Below the pieces are notes generated by a model. That model made no database searches and had not been told where the DNA came from. It saw only the letters and a list, made by a program, of their open reading frames with translations. Positions 9,414 to 16,865 of a stretch of DNA of 64,000 nucleotides are shown here, one piece after another. Source of the stretch: Aquimarina aquimarini. GTDB lineage: Bacteria; Bacteroidota; Bacteroidia; Flavobacteriales; Flavobacteriaceae. The stretch is taken from assembly GCF_900299535.1 (NCBI RefSeq), contig NZ_OMKE01000018.1:1-64000 (forward strand), given 5' to 3'. The number at the start of each line of letters is the position of its first letter. Position 1 is the first letter of the stretch. Made by a program: the position numbers and the translations under genes.

Positions 9414-11165
9414 TCAGTTAATTAGTTTTTCTATGTTTTTTATAAAAAATGAAGGATATAATCCGGTTTTTCTGTAAAAAGCTTTTGAAAAAGATTCAGC
9501 ATTATTAAACCCTACTTCTTCAGCAATATGTTTTATAGAGTATTTTCTAATCTTAGAATTATTTTTTATTTCTTCAATTGCATAATCAATTCTTAAATCA
9601 TTTATATAAACAGCAAAGTTTTTACCTTCAAATTGATTAACTATTTTTGATAAGTAGGTTGAATTAGTTTCTATAAGATTTGCAACATCCTTTTGTGTTA
9701 AATTTTTATTCAAGAATTGATTGTTATTCTCAAAATTCTTCAAGTTTTTTCTGATTTCTTCGACAACCTTATCAGATAAATTAATACTTTTTCCCTGTTT
9801 TTTTTTACTTGGAATTTGATTTTTTATTTCCTTTTCTCTATTAAGGTACTGATCAATTTTTCTCTTTAATTTTTTCTGTTTCCAATAATAGTTATAAGTT
9901 AAAGACGTAACTATTAATAAAAAAACACTTAAAAAGATAATCCAAAAAGTTGATTTCTCTCTCTTATTTTTTATGTAAGTAATAAGGTTTTGTTTTTCAA
10001 TCAATAATTCAGATGTATTATATTTCTTCTCAATTTTTTTAGATAAATATCTATAATCATTATTTAAAGTACTATCTATTTTAACTAGACTTTCAAGATA
10101 ATATAGTTGCTTTTCTCTATCATCTTTAGATTTATAATAATCGATAAATATTTCATAAACCTCTCTCATTTCTGGGTAAACCAATCCTTTTCCTTTAAAA
10201 ATAGAATCTACCTTACTAAAATGAATCAAAGCTTGATAACTTTTCTTTTGATCATAGTATCCTTTACCAAGATATAAATGTGACGTGGATACATTACCAA
10301 AGTCTCCTATTTTTTTTAAACCTGATAATGACTTAAATATACTATCTCTACTTTTTTGATAATCTTTCATGTAGTAATAAGTTATTCCAGACATTGCTGT
10401 TAAATAAGGATTATACGAACTATTCTTAGATCCTTTAGATAATTGAAATGCTCTATTCAATATAAAACTAGCAGAGTCATGCTTTCTTAGCCTATTATAT
10501 CCGTCAGCAATAGCAAAAAGGATTTTTACATGCTTCTTATAATGTAAACTATCATTTTTATAATATTCTTGAATATAATTGTAATAAGATTTAAATGATT
10601 TTAAAGCTTCTTTATAATCTCCTAAGTCATTTTTCAGAATACCTATTTTGAAACTAATCTCAGATTTTTGTTCAATATTTCCATTTTTAATTGCATGATC
10701 ATATGCAAGCAGATAAACATCAAGAGCTTCTTTATGTTTTCCTAATTTATATAACAGTATTCCTTTTAATGAATAAGCTTTTGCGGGGTACTCAAAATGA
10801 TTACTGTTCTTAGTAAACTTGATAATACTATCTATAATAGAAATAGGATTTTCATTCTTTTTTGTAGTACTAAACATATAAAATGCCTCCGCTATTTTAA
10901 TACTGTCTTTTGCTTTTTTTGCTTTTTTTAAATAATAATCAACATATTCTTCAGCTAATGCTGGATTATCTTCATTTAGATAAAACAAATTTTCTAATTG
11001 AACATAAGAATATTTTTCTAGGGAATCATTCTCTTTAAATTCTTGACTAGTTATATTGAACAGGATACAAGTACAGCAAAAAAAAGATAAGAATATACCT
11101 CTTTTTTTATTATGAATAATATGATAATAAAATGATATCAAATTACAAGTATTATTAATAAACAT
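9414..11165 (-). CDS. TPR sensor / transmembrane / AraC-type HTH regulator
   Basis: 583 residues. An N-terminal hydrophobic signal or anchor (about 24-40) is followed by an array of tetratricopeptide repeats (about 60-370), one membrane span near 405-428 (STFWIIFLSVFLLIVTS), a basic linker and a C-terminal AraC-type double helix-turn-helix (about 488-583, with KHIAEEVGFNNAESFSKAFY as the second helix pair). This is a Bacteroidota-specific one-protein layout with the TPRs outside and the DNA-binding domain in the cytoplasm. It lies directly upstream of the RiPP-like gene and the S9A/Ere group on the same strand, 130 nt before the former, so local regulation is plausible but unproven. Start is the first Met; no better one follows closely. 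Confidence 0.9.
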   Translation of the reverse strand: MFINNTCNLISFYYHIIHNKKRGIFLSFFCCTCILFNITSQEFKENDSLEKYSYVQLENLFYLNEDNPALAEEYVDYYLKKAKKAKDSIKIAEAFYMFSTTKKNENPISIIDSIIKFTKNSNHFEYPAKAYSLKGILLYKLGKHKEALDVYLLAYDHAIKNGNIEQKSEISFKIGILKNDLGDYKEALKSFKSYYNYIQEYYKNDSLHYKKHVKILFAIADGYNRLRKHDSASFILNRAFQLSKGSKNSSYNPYLTAMSGITYYYMKDYQKSRDSIFKSLSGLKKIGDFGNVSTSHLYLGKGYYDQKKSYQALIHFSKVDSIFKGKGLVYPEMREVYEIFIDYYKSKDDREKQLYYLESLVKIDSTLNNDYRYLSKKIEKKYNTSELLIEKQNLITYIKNKREKSTFWIIFLSVFLLIVTSLTYNYYWKQKKLKRKIDQYLNREKEIKNQIPSKKKQGKSINLSDKVVEEIRKNLKNFENNNQFLNKNLTQKDVANLIETNSTYLSKIVNQFEGKNFAVYINDLRIDYAIEEIKNNSKIRKYSIKHIAEEVGFNNAESFSKAFYRKTGLYPSFFIKNIEKLIN

Positions 11166-11278
11166 TTAGGAGTCTAAATATATAAATTCCTACCCTATTA
11201 TTTGTAAATCAAGATTTCTCTCCTTTGTTTCAACGTAATTTCTGCCATTATATTTGACTCCACAAAAAATTAACCAAC

Positions 11279-11530
11279 ATGGAGTGTTTAGAATATAATA
11301 ATAAACATCAGTTTATGTCTGATGTCTTACAAATGTTACACCTTAAAATGGATACCTTTATGTATAATCTAGTACGCCATGCTCCCTATGAGATGATACT
11401 GTATGATTGGATCAATAAGCTATATACCAAAGGTACCTCTAGTGATGATGCGGTACAATTGATCTATAAAGCACGCAATATCTTACTGCTTACCCCCAAA
11501 AATGGTTTGTGTAGCCCCAATACCCCATAA
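11279..11530 (+). CDS. Small hypothetical protein at the start of the T6SS island
   Basis: 83 residues, soluble, mixed charge (MECLEYNNKHQFMSD... and LIYKARNILLLTPKNG near the C-terminus). I do not recognise a family. The gene has its own ATG and the GC content rises from here relative to the preceding intergenic DNA. It is the first of four small co-directional genes ahead of vgrG, which suggests an accessory role in the island, perhaps regulatory or chaperone-like. No membrane span or signal peptide. Confidence 0.65.
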   Translation: MECLEYNNKHQFMSDVLQMLHLKMDTFMYNLVRHAPYEMILYDWINKLYTKGTSSDDAVQLIYKARNILLLTPKNGLCSPNTP

Positions 11531-11587
11531 TTGGTAGTGTATCAAGAATAGTGCACATCATAATAACCCACCATAAACTCCCTGCTT

Positions 11588-11809
11588 ATGCTTTTTACAC
11601 CCTATAACCAATTACCCCCAGAAGAAAAGGCGCTAGTTGCCCACAAAGTCACCATACGCACCAAAGCCCCACAAAAAATTGTAGACGAGGTACTCTCTGT
11701 GGTAAACCCCAAAGTAAAAATCAAAAACAAAAATGTGATTACAATCTATCATATCCTAGATAGTGTACAGCAAAAGATTAAAGAAAGAATAAAAGAAAAC
11801 ACCCAATAA
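11588..11809 (+). CDS. Small hypothetical protein, T6SS island
   Basis: 73 residues, basic, soluble, no signal peptide. The middle (KAPQKIVDEVLSVVNPKVKI) looks helical with a central turn and the C-terminus (DSVQQKIKERIKENTQ) is a charged helix. No family recognised. It lies 57 nt after the 83-residue gene and 67 nt before the HTH gene, co-directional. Codon use is like its neighbours, which supports it being real. Confidence 0.6.
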   Translation: MLFTPYNQLPPEEKALVAHKVTIRTKAPQKIVDEVLSVVNPKVKIKNKNVITIYHILDSVQQKIKERIKENTQ

Positions 11810-11876
11810 TACAACCGTCATACCAGCAAGAACCCACCCCAATACATGAGTAATAAATAAACGGTAAGAAAAAAAC

Positions 11877-12149
11877 ATGAATGTGATTATCAAACAGATC
11901 AAGACTATAGAGCGTATGGATCAGCTGATCCGCTTACGGGCAACAGGAGCACCAGAAACATTTGCACACAGATTAGGGGTCTCAAAAACCAAACTCTATC
12001 GTACTATCGATATTATGAAAACCCTAGAAGCCCCTATTGTATATAATGTTACCCTACAAAGCTATGAGTATACAAAATCAGTGGGATTTTCTTTTGGGTT
12101 TTTTACAAGACAGCAACGGCATAAGAATGTAAACTATCAAAGTGTTTAG
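11877..12149 (+). CDS. Small helix-turn-helix DNA-binding protein
   Basis: 90 residues. Residues 10-50 (IERMDQLIRLRATGAPETF, then HRLGVSKTKLYRTIDIMK) form a clear winged-type helix-turn-helix, followed by a short beta hairpin (APIVYNVTLQSYEY). Such small HTH proteins are common in flavobacteria, often beside mobile or secretion islands. It is the only obvious DNA-binding protein in the island and so the best candidate for local control of the vgrG module. The region after its stop is packed with the island's dispersed repeats. Confidence 0.75.
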   Translation: MNVIIKQIKTIERMDQLIRLRATGAPETFAHRLGVSKTKLYRTIDIMKTLEAPIVYNVTLQSYEYTKSVGFSFGFFTRQQRHKNVNYQSV

Positions 12150-12153
12150 AAGT

Positions 12154-12283
12154 GTAAAACCGCAAAATTCTAAATGTAAAATGTAAAATGTAAAAGTAAA
12201 AATGAATATCGAATACTGAACACTGAATGTTGAAGTTTCTCATTGCGTCGTGATGGATTCCCAATCAAGCTGGGAATGACAAA
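12154..12283. repeat. Island repeat, copy 1a
   Basis: Non-coding composite repeat: a GTAAAACCGCAAAATTC head, a run of ATGTAAA units, a GAATATCGAATACTGAACAC block, GTTGAAGTTTCTCA, and a tail TTCCCAATCAAGCTGGGAA that can fold on itself. Related copies lie at 12308, 13274, 13582, 13734, 21796 and 22414. Confidence 0.8.
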
Positions 12284-12307
12284 GGAACACTGAATAAAGA
12301 TTTATAA

Positions 12308-12378
12308 ATGTAAAATTCTAAAGTGAAAACGAGTTTTTGAATATCGAATACTGAACACCGAATGTTGAAGTTTCTCAA
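12308..12378. repeat. Island repeat, copy 1b
   Basis: Shorter copy with the ATGTAAAATTCTAAA head, the ATATCGAATACTGAACACCG block and GTTGAAGTTTCTCAA, lacking the folded tail. Tandem to copy 1a and 45 nt upstream of the next gene. Confidence 0.75.
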
Positions 12379-12422
12379 TTCTCACTACTCAATTCTCACT
12401 ACTAATTAATAAAAACCACAAT

Positions 12423-12908
12423 ATGAGAGATATTATTCAAGACCTGTTGACACAGGAAGAGCGAGACCAGGCGACGGCACTGGTGGGGCAATTAGAAACC
12501 ATTTTTACAAGCAAACTGGCGGCATTGACAGAAAAAGAGCGCAGTAGCTATAAGGCTATTAATGAGACCAACAAATTATTTGTAAACAAGGTGTGGGATT
12601 ACAGACAGCATAGCGATTCGCTAAGTTCTCCCGATGTAGACTGGCAAGAATTTGAAACCGACTACCAAGCTCGTGTATTTGCAGAAAACCTGTTGGGTAG
12701 ATTAGAGAGTTTGGCATACCGCCTAGAAAGTACCAAAATCCTACATGATTATGATAACTACCAGGATGCGCTTAATGATTATTCATACTCACAATATAGC
12801 AAAGGAGCGGGCAAAGCAGGGTTTACAGAAAAAGTAGCAGAACTCAAACAGTTTTTTAATCGTACCAAGAGTACTCCCAAAACAACCCCCGAAGAAGAAG
12901 AAGAGTAG
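12423..12908 (+). CDS. Conserved hypothetical protein, flavobacterial family of unknown function
   Basis: 161 residues, soluble and acidic. The first 100 residues look helical (LTQEERDQATALVGQLETIF, then SSYKAINETNKLFVNKV). A DVDWQEFETDYQARVFAENL block and a LHDYDNYQDALNDYSYSQYS block resemble a family I have seen as hypothetical proteins in flavobacteria, some of them near T6SS genes. The C-terminus ends in a poly-Glu tail (EEEEE). No catalytic motif is visible. It is the last of the small genes before the long non-coding stretch and vgrG; an adaptor or chaperone role is speculative. Confidence 0.75.
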   Translation: MRDIIQDLLTQEERDQATALVGQLETIFTSKLAALTEKERSSYKAINETNKLFVNKVWDYRQHSDSLSSPDVDWQEFETDYQARVFAENLLGRLESLAYRLESTKILHDYDNYQDALNDYSYSQYSKGAGKAGFTEKVAELKQFFNRTKSTPKTTPEEEEE

Positions 12909-12911
12909 TAG

Positions 12912-13211
12912 GTGCCCCAATTTTTGATCAAAAAACAGCGATTGGGTAAAAAAGACGCTCTGTTGGACCAAAAAGACGTTCCGTTAGACTCAGGAGTCCC
13001 AAAATTAGACTTTGAGGTCTCAAAATTAGAGAAGAACCACCCAATTTTGGACTATAGACACCCATCGTTGGACTTTATAGACCCAAAATTGGGACTCCTG
13101 AGTCTAAATTTTCATCAAATAGACCCAACGGAAGGTAAAATCGGTCCATCACATTATATAGACCTCCCAAATTTGAGACATGTTGACCCAAAATTGGACA
13201 TAAACAGTTGA
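12912..13211 (+). CDS. Possible small protein made of 7-residue repeats (21-nt period)
   Basis: An open frame of 99 codons beginning with GTG 3 nt after the previous stop. Leucine falls at residues 11, 18, 25, 32, 39, 46, 53, 60, 88 and 95, always in the same heptad phase, with a loose unit of the form P-K-L-D-F-x-x. Each unit carries Pro, so it is not a coiled coil. The DNA unit is around CCAAAATTGGAC every 21 nt with no indels. The exact period and open frame argue for past or present coding, but the GTG start and absent RBS leave it uncertain; it could be a degenerate DNA repeat that happens to be open. No family recognised. Confidence 0.4.
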   Translation: MPQFLIKKQRLGKKDALLDQKDVPLDSGVPKLDFEVSKLEKNHPILDYRHPSLDFIDPKLGLLSLNFHQIDPTEGKIGPSHYIDLPNLRHVDPKLDINS

Positions 13212-13273
13212 GAAATGAGAATTGTGAAAAAGGAATATCGACGTTTTCTCAATACTCAATACTAATTTATTAA

Positions 13274-13398
13274 ATGTAAAACCGCAAAATTCTAAATGTA
13301 AAATGTAAAAGTTAAAATGAATATCGAATACTGAACACCGAATGTTGAAGTTTCTCAATGTGTCGTGATAGATTCCTGATCAAGTCGGGGATAACAAA
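13274..13398. repeat. Island repeat, copy 2
   Basis: Full composite copy. Its first part, starting at GTAAAACCGCAAAATTC (13276), matches copy 5 at 21796 without a difference for 49 nt although the two are 8.5 kb apart. The tail GATTCCTGATCAAGTCGGGG is the self-complementary part. Confidence 0.85.
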
Positions 13399-13457
13399 CT
13401 ATAATTGGTGTGTTTTTATTTGAGGTTTTAAGTTGAGTTTGGTGAATGTGTATTCAC

Positions 13458-13562
13458 TACCAAAGAGATGGAGTGCAAAGGTAGAGTCTTGTAGTTTTAG
13501 TTAGTTTACCGGTTCATATAGTTTACTACAACCTACTCAAGTACTCCACCATCTTTGGGAAA
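13458..13562. repeat. Long imperfect inverted repeat (structured element)
   Basis: Two arms of about 45 nt pair imperfectly around a central ACCGGT (13508-13513). The left arm contains CCAAAGAGATGGAGT and CTTGTAGTTTTAGTTAGTTT; the right arm contains GTTTACTACAACCTAC and ACTCCACCATCTTTGGG. The RNA would form a long stem on either strand. It may be a decayed miniature element or a structured RNA. Not similar to the dispersed island repeats. Confidence 0.45.
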
Positions 13563-13581
13563 CTTGTAAAACGAGAAAAGT

Positions 13582-13632
13582 AAGGAACACTGAATATCGA
13601 ATACTGAATACTGAATGTTGAAGTTTCTCATT
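13582..13632. repeat. Island repeat, copy 3 (partial)
   Basis: AGGAACACTGAATATCGAAT block followed by two ACTGAAT units and GTTGAAGTTTCTCATTA. Lacks the head and the folded tail. Confidence 0.75.
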
Positions 13633-13733
13633 ACTTAATCTAAAAACATGTTTAACGTAAAATTAACAATATCAGGAGGTAACAAAATTAGGTGCTAATA
13701 AATTAACATAAGTAGGTATGCTAGAATATACTA

Positions 13734-13795
13734 TAAAACTGCAAAATGTAAAATAAAAAAGTAAAAATGAATATCGAATACTGAATGTTAAAGTT
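13734..13795. repeat. Island repeat, copy 4 (partial)
   Basis: CTGCAAAATGTAAAAT head with the ATGAATATCGAATACTGAAT block and GTTAAAGTT. Lacks the folded tail. Confidence 0.7.
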
Positions 13796-13992
13796 AACAA
13801 TCAACCAAGAACCAAAAACCAACATACTAACAACTAACCACCAAAATTATGGCGTATCCGTATGTTTAATGCGGTCATAATCGGGGTCTACAACTAGGTT
13901 TTATTTTATATTTACCCCACCCAAAACCTGATTAGACTTTAGTTAACGTAGACACTTTTTTCAACACACAAACAAACTAAATCTATTGAAGG

Positions 13993-15822
13993 ATGACATC
14001 AGATACCATTACCGTTTTGATCAACGGCAAACCCTTACTAGGCTATACTAGTTTTCAGGGCAGGATTACCCAACAGCTCAATGACCATCATTTTTTTGAG
14101 GTGTCGTTTTCCTCGTTCCTAGATAAAGATATAGACACCGTTCCTTTTCAGGATCACGATAAGTACCACAATCAGGAGATTTCTATATATTCAGAGAGTG
14201 GCGCACTACAGTTTAAAGGTATTATTTTGAGTGTAGGACATACCCACGGTAAAGAAAGCAAAGAGAGTGGTGTGATTTTTAGAGGTACCAGCCCTACTTC
14301 TTTATTAAACGATACCATACAATGCCAGAGTTTTGACCAGAATACCTCTTTTCAAAATATAATGAATACCGTATTAGAGGGCTACCCAACCAATCTTATC
14401 AATGCCTCTTATGGTAGAGAAACCGATCTACAATTGGGGTATACGGTACAATACAATGAGTCAGACTGGAATTTTATAAAACGTATGAGCGCACGCTATG
14501 GGATATATACCTATTATAATGGGGTACAGCTCAATATTGGCAGGAATACAGATACCGTGCAACAATGGCAGGGCAGATTGGGAGAAGATATCAAGGAGTT
14601 TAAAGTAAATGATAACTTAGAAAATCATGCCTTTGGGGTACACTATAAGGATGCTACAGTAGATCAGGAATTCTATGCCCATACTACCCAAACCAATAGC
14701 AATATCCCCGATACACTCACCCCAACGATACATCGTTCTACAGAAACCTTTGCCAAAGAAAGCACCTATTACTACCCCCATTTGCAAGACGAGCATAGCG
14801 GTCAGCAAATGATAGAATATATGACCAAAGTGCAATCGCAAGGCAAATTATCACGTATGATTACTGCTACAGGCACAACAGAGATTATGGGGCTTGCGCT
14901 TTGCGATCAGATAGAGGTCATAGGATATAATTATAGCAATGCGCTGTCAGATCAACCTTTTGGGGTATATGAGCTTACCAAGATTACCCATATATTTAAT
15001 AACCACGGGTATTACCACAATGAGATAGAGGCAGTAATACGAGGATTAGAACACCCACCTTATAGTAATATCTATGCTACCCCCAAGATAGAAGGAATGT
15101 CTGCTACTGTGATAGATAATAATGATACACAGGGGCTTAATAGATTAAAACTACAGTTCCCGTGGCAAATAAGTGCGAATAGTACCACCCCTTGGGTACG
15201 TTGTCTCAATACGCATGCTGGGGCATCACATGGTAGTTATATGGTGGCAGAAACAGGGGATGAAGTGTGGTGTACATTTCAGGGGGATAATCCAGAACAA
15301 CCTATAGTTATTGGGGCTACCTATAATCAGAGCGCACCCAGCCCGTATTATGATGCAGAGAATACAAAAAAAGTACTCTATAGCCGTGGTGGCAACGTAG
15401 TTATCTTAAACGATGCCGATAATAGTATTACTCTAAAAAACAATAGTGATAGTCATGTGATATTACAAAGTGATGGTAATATGCTAATCAATGCCCCCAA
15501 TACATTAACATTTAATGCCAAGAATATTGTAATGCAAGCAGAAGAAGATGTAACAGTACAAGCACAGCGTAATATTAATACCGCCTCACAAGGTGATACC
15601 GCAATTCTGGCAGAAGGCACAACGACAGTACAAGCCACAGGAGATACCACAGTGCGCAGTGATGCAACCATTACAGTAGAAGCAGTAAGTGATGCAATTC
15701 TAAAAGGACAGCATGTAACTGCCCAAGGCCAAACCACAGCAACTCTCAAGGGGCAACAAGCAAAAGTACAGGGGCAAGAAGCCACCATACAGGGAGCCAG
15801 TGGCAAAACCGATTACAAATAA
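13993..15822 (+). CDS. vgrG: T6SS spike protein VgrG (TssI)
   Basis: 609 residues. The gp27/gpD-like part fills about 1-340 (QFKGIILSVGHTHG and YTVQYNESDWNFIKRMSARY are typical VgrG segments), the gp5-like OB fold about 355-450 (LNRLKLQFPW through GDEVWCTFQGDNPEQPIVIG), and the C-terminus is a beta-helix of short TVQA/TLKGQ-type repeats to about 600. There is no extra toxin domain after the helix, so it is a structural spike that carries cargo through PAAR. VgrG caps the Hcp tube and is fired with the effector. Followed after 37 nt by the PAAR gene. The sheath, tube and ATPase genes are not in the window. Confidence 0.95.
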   Translation: MTSDTITVLINGKPLLGYTSFQGRITQQLNDHHFFEVSFSSFLDKDIDTVPFQDHDKYHNQEISIYSESGALQFKGIILSVGHTHGKESKESGVIFRGTSPTSLLNDTIQCQSFDQNTSFQNIMNTVLEGYPTNLINASYGRETDLQLGYTVQYNESDWNFIKRMSARYGIYTYYNGVQLNIGRNTDTVQQWQGRLGEDIKEFKVNDNLENHAFGVHYKDATVDQEFYAHTTQTNSNIPDTLTPTIHRSTETFAKESTYYYPHLQDEHSGQQMIEYMTKVQSQGKLSRMITATGTTEIMGLALCDQIEVIGYNYSNALSDQPFGVYELTKITHIFNNHGYYHNEIEAVIRGLEHPPYSNIYATPKIEGMSATVIDNNDTQGLNRLKLQFPWQISANSTTPWVRCLNTHAGASHGSYMVAETGDEVWCTFQGDNPEQPIVIGATYNQSAPSPYYDAENTKKVLYSRGGNVVILNDADNSITLKNNSDSHVILQSDGNMLINAPNTLTFNAKNIVMQAEEDVTVQAQRNINTASQGDTAILAEGTTTVQATGDTTVRSDATITVEAVSDAILKGQHVTAQGQTTATLKGQQAKVQGQEATIQGASGKTDYK

Positions 15823-15859
15823 TAAGGTAACCAATTGAGAACTCAAAACACATAAAATC

Positions 15860-16861
15860 ATGTCATCAAAACCAGCAGCCACTATAGGCAGTATGCATAC
15901 TTGCCCTATGTGTAGTGGCAGTACACCACATATAGGAGGGCCCATCACTACAGGAGAGGCCAATATCATGCACAACAACAAACCAGCAGCTACTGCAGAG
16001 AGTCAATGTATCTGCGCCGTAGGAGGGCCAGATACGATAGTACAGGGGCATCCCGCAATATTCCATAACGGTAAGCCTGCCGCTATGGTAGGGCATATGA
16101 CTGCTCACGGGGGTATAATCACTACAGGAGAGGCCAATATCACCCACGGATTTGTCAAAGAACCTATGGAACCCTATACCATGCCTACTGCCAAAATCCC
16201 ATTCCCACAGATTGGTATTACCAACCGATTATTGGGTAATACCACAGAAGCACAAGCAAATCAAGAAGCATTACGAGAAGCTGAGCAAAAAGAAATTATA
16301 GTAACCAATCTGCAATGGAGAAAAGAAGGTAACCCTATCTCTGAAACCACAGTAGGTAAAGAAGTAACCATATACGCAGATGTACATGGTGCAGATGCTA
16401 CCGAAGGGAGCTACATCCCCCTGATTATCTATGAAAAAGATGAACAAGGTATAGATGATAGCGTATCATCAGTAATAGGTGAAATCAAAAATAATAGAAT
16501 CAATGTGCTATGGATAACCATATATATACAAGATAATGATGATACAGAAAGTGCCCAAGAGCTACAAGAGCAGGAATATACACTGCCAGAGTATGTAGTA
16601 AAATATGATAACCCCGATGGCGAAACTGTAGAAAGTGAGCTACTAACTATCAAAGATCAACTAGAACTAAAGGTAATGAATAGCGAGACAGAAGAACCCT
16701 TGGCAAATGCAAACTATACCATAGCTCTACCCGATGGAGATATGATCGAAGGACAACTTGATGCAGATGGCTATGCCATTGTAGAAGAATGTAGCGCCTC
16801 TAGAAACTATCCCATAGTATTTTCTGTAAATGGCACTGTAATTACAACAGCAAAATATTAG
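15860..16861 (+). CDS. T6SS PAAR-tip protein with C-terminal adaptor-like extension
   Basis: 333 residues. Residues 1-100 are a PAAR-type cone with regularly spaced Cys/His and Gly-Pro motifs (CPMCSGSTPHIGGPI, GGPDTIVQGHP, GHMTAHGGIITTGEANITHG), the fold that caps VgrG. After a linker, about 145-245 looks like an Ig-like beta domain and about 265-333 like a transthyretin-like or carboxypeptidase-regulatory domain (SETEEPLANANYTIALPDGD, then GQLDADGYAIVEE). Such extensions are known from T6SS tip proteins and can dock effectors. The downstream effector begins 4 nt after its stop, so they are probably translated together. Roles of the extension are inferred. Confidence 0.88.
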   Translation: MSSKPAATIGSMHTCPMCSGSTPHIGGPITTGEANIMHNNKPAATAESQCICAVGGPDTIVQGHPAIFHNGKPAAMVGHMTAHGGIITTGEANITHGFVKEPMEPYTMPTAKIPFPQIGITNRLLGNTTEAQANQEALREAEQKEIIVTNLQWRKEGNPISETTVGKEVTIYADVHGADATEGSYIPLIIYEKDEQGIDDSVSSVIGEIKNNRINVLWITIYIQDNDDTESAQELQEQEYTLPEYVVKYDNPDGETVESELLTIKDQLELKVMNSETEEPLANANYTIALPDGDMIEGQLDADGYAIVEECSASRNYPIVFSVNGTVITTAKY

Positions 16862-16865
16862 CACT

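Larger units (their letters stand above)
13212..13992. other. 781-nt non-coding stretch before vgrG: repeats and a long hairpin
   Basis: No convincing ORF. It holds repeat copies 2, 3 and 4 (13274, 13582, 13734) and a long imperfect inverted repeat at 13458-13562. The last 190 nt before vgrG are AT-rich and probably hold its promoter, but I see no exact TAnnTTTG box. The size and repeat content suggest an insertion or recombination zone between the accessory genes and the effector module. Confidence 0.6.

Noticed and set aside
12945..13200. CRISPR-like periodic repeat
   Set aside because: Units are degenerate, 21 nt and directly adjacent with no unique spacers, and no cas genes are nearby.
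13648..13698. A 16-codon frame MFNVKLTISGGNKIRC considered as a second small peptide
   Set aside because: Too short, no leader motif, and it lies within repeat-rich non-coding DNA.
15453..15806. A 117-codon minus-strand frame opposite the VgrG beta-helix
   Set aside because: It mirrors the repeat codons of VgrG, has no start signal and no homology-like features; an antisense shadow.
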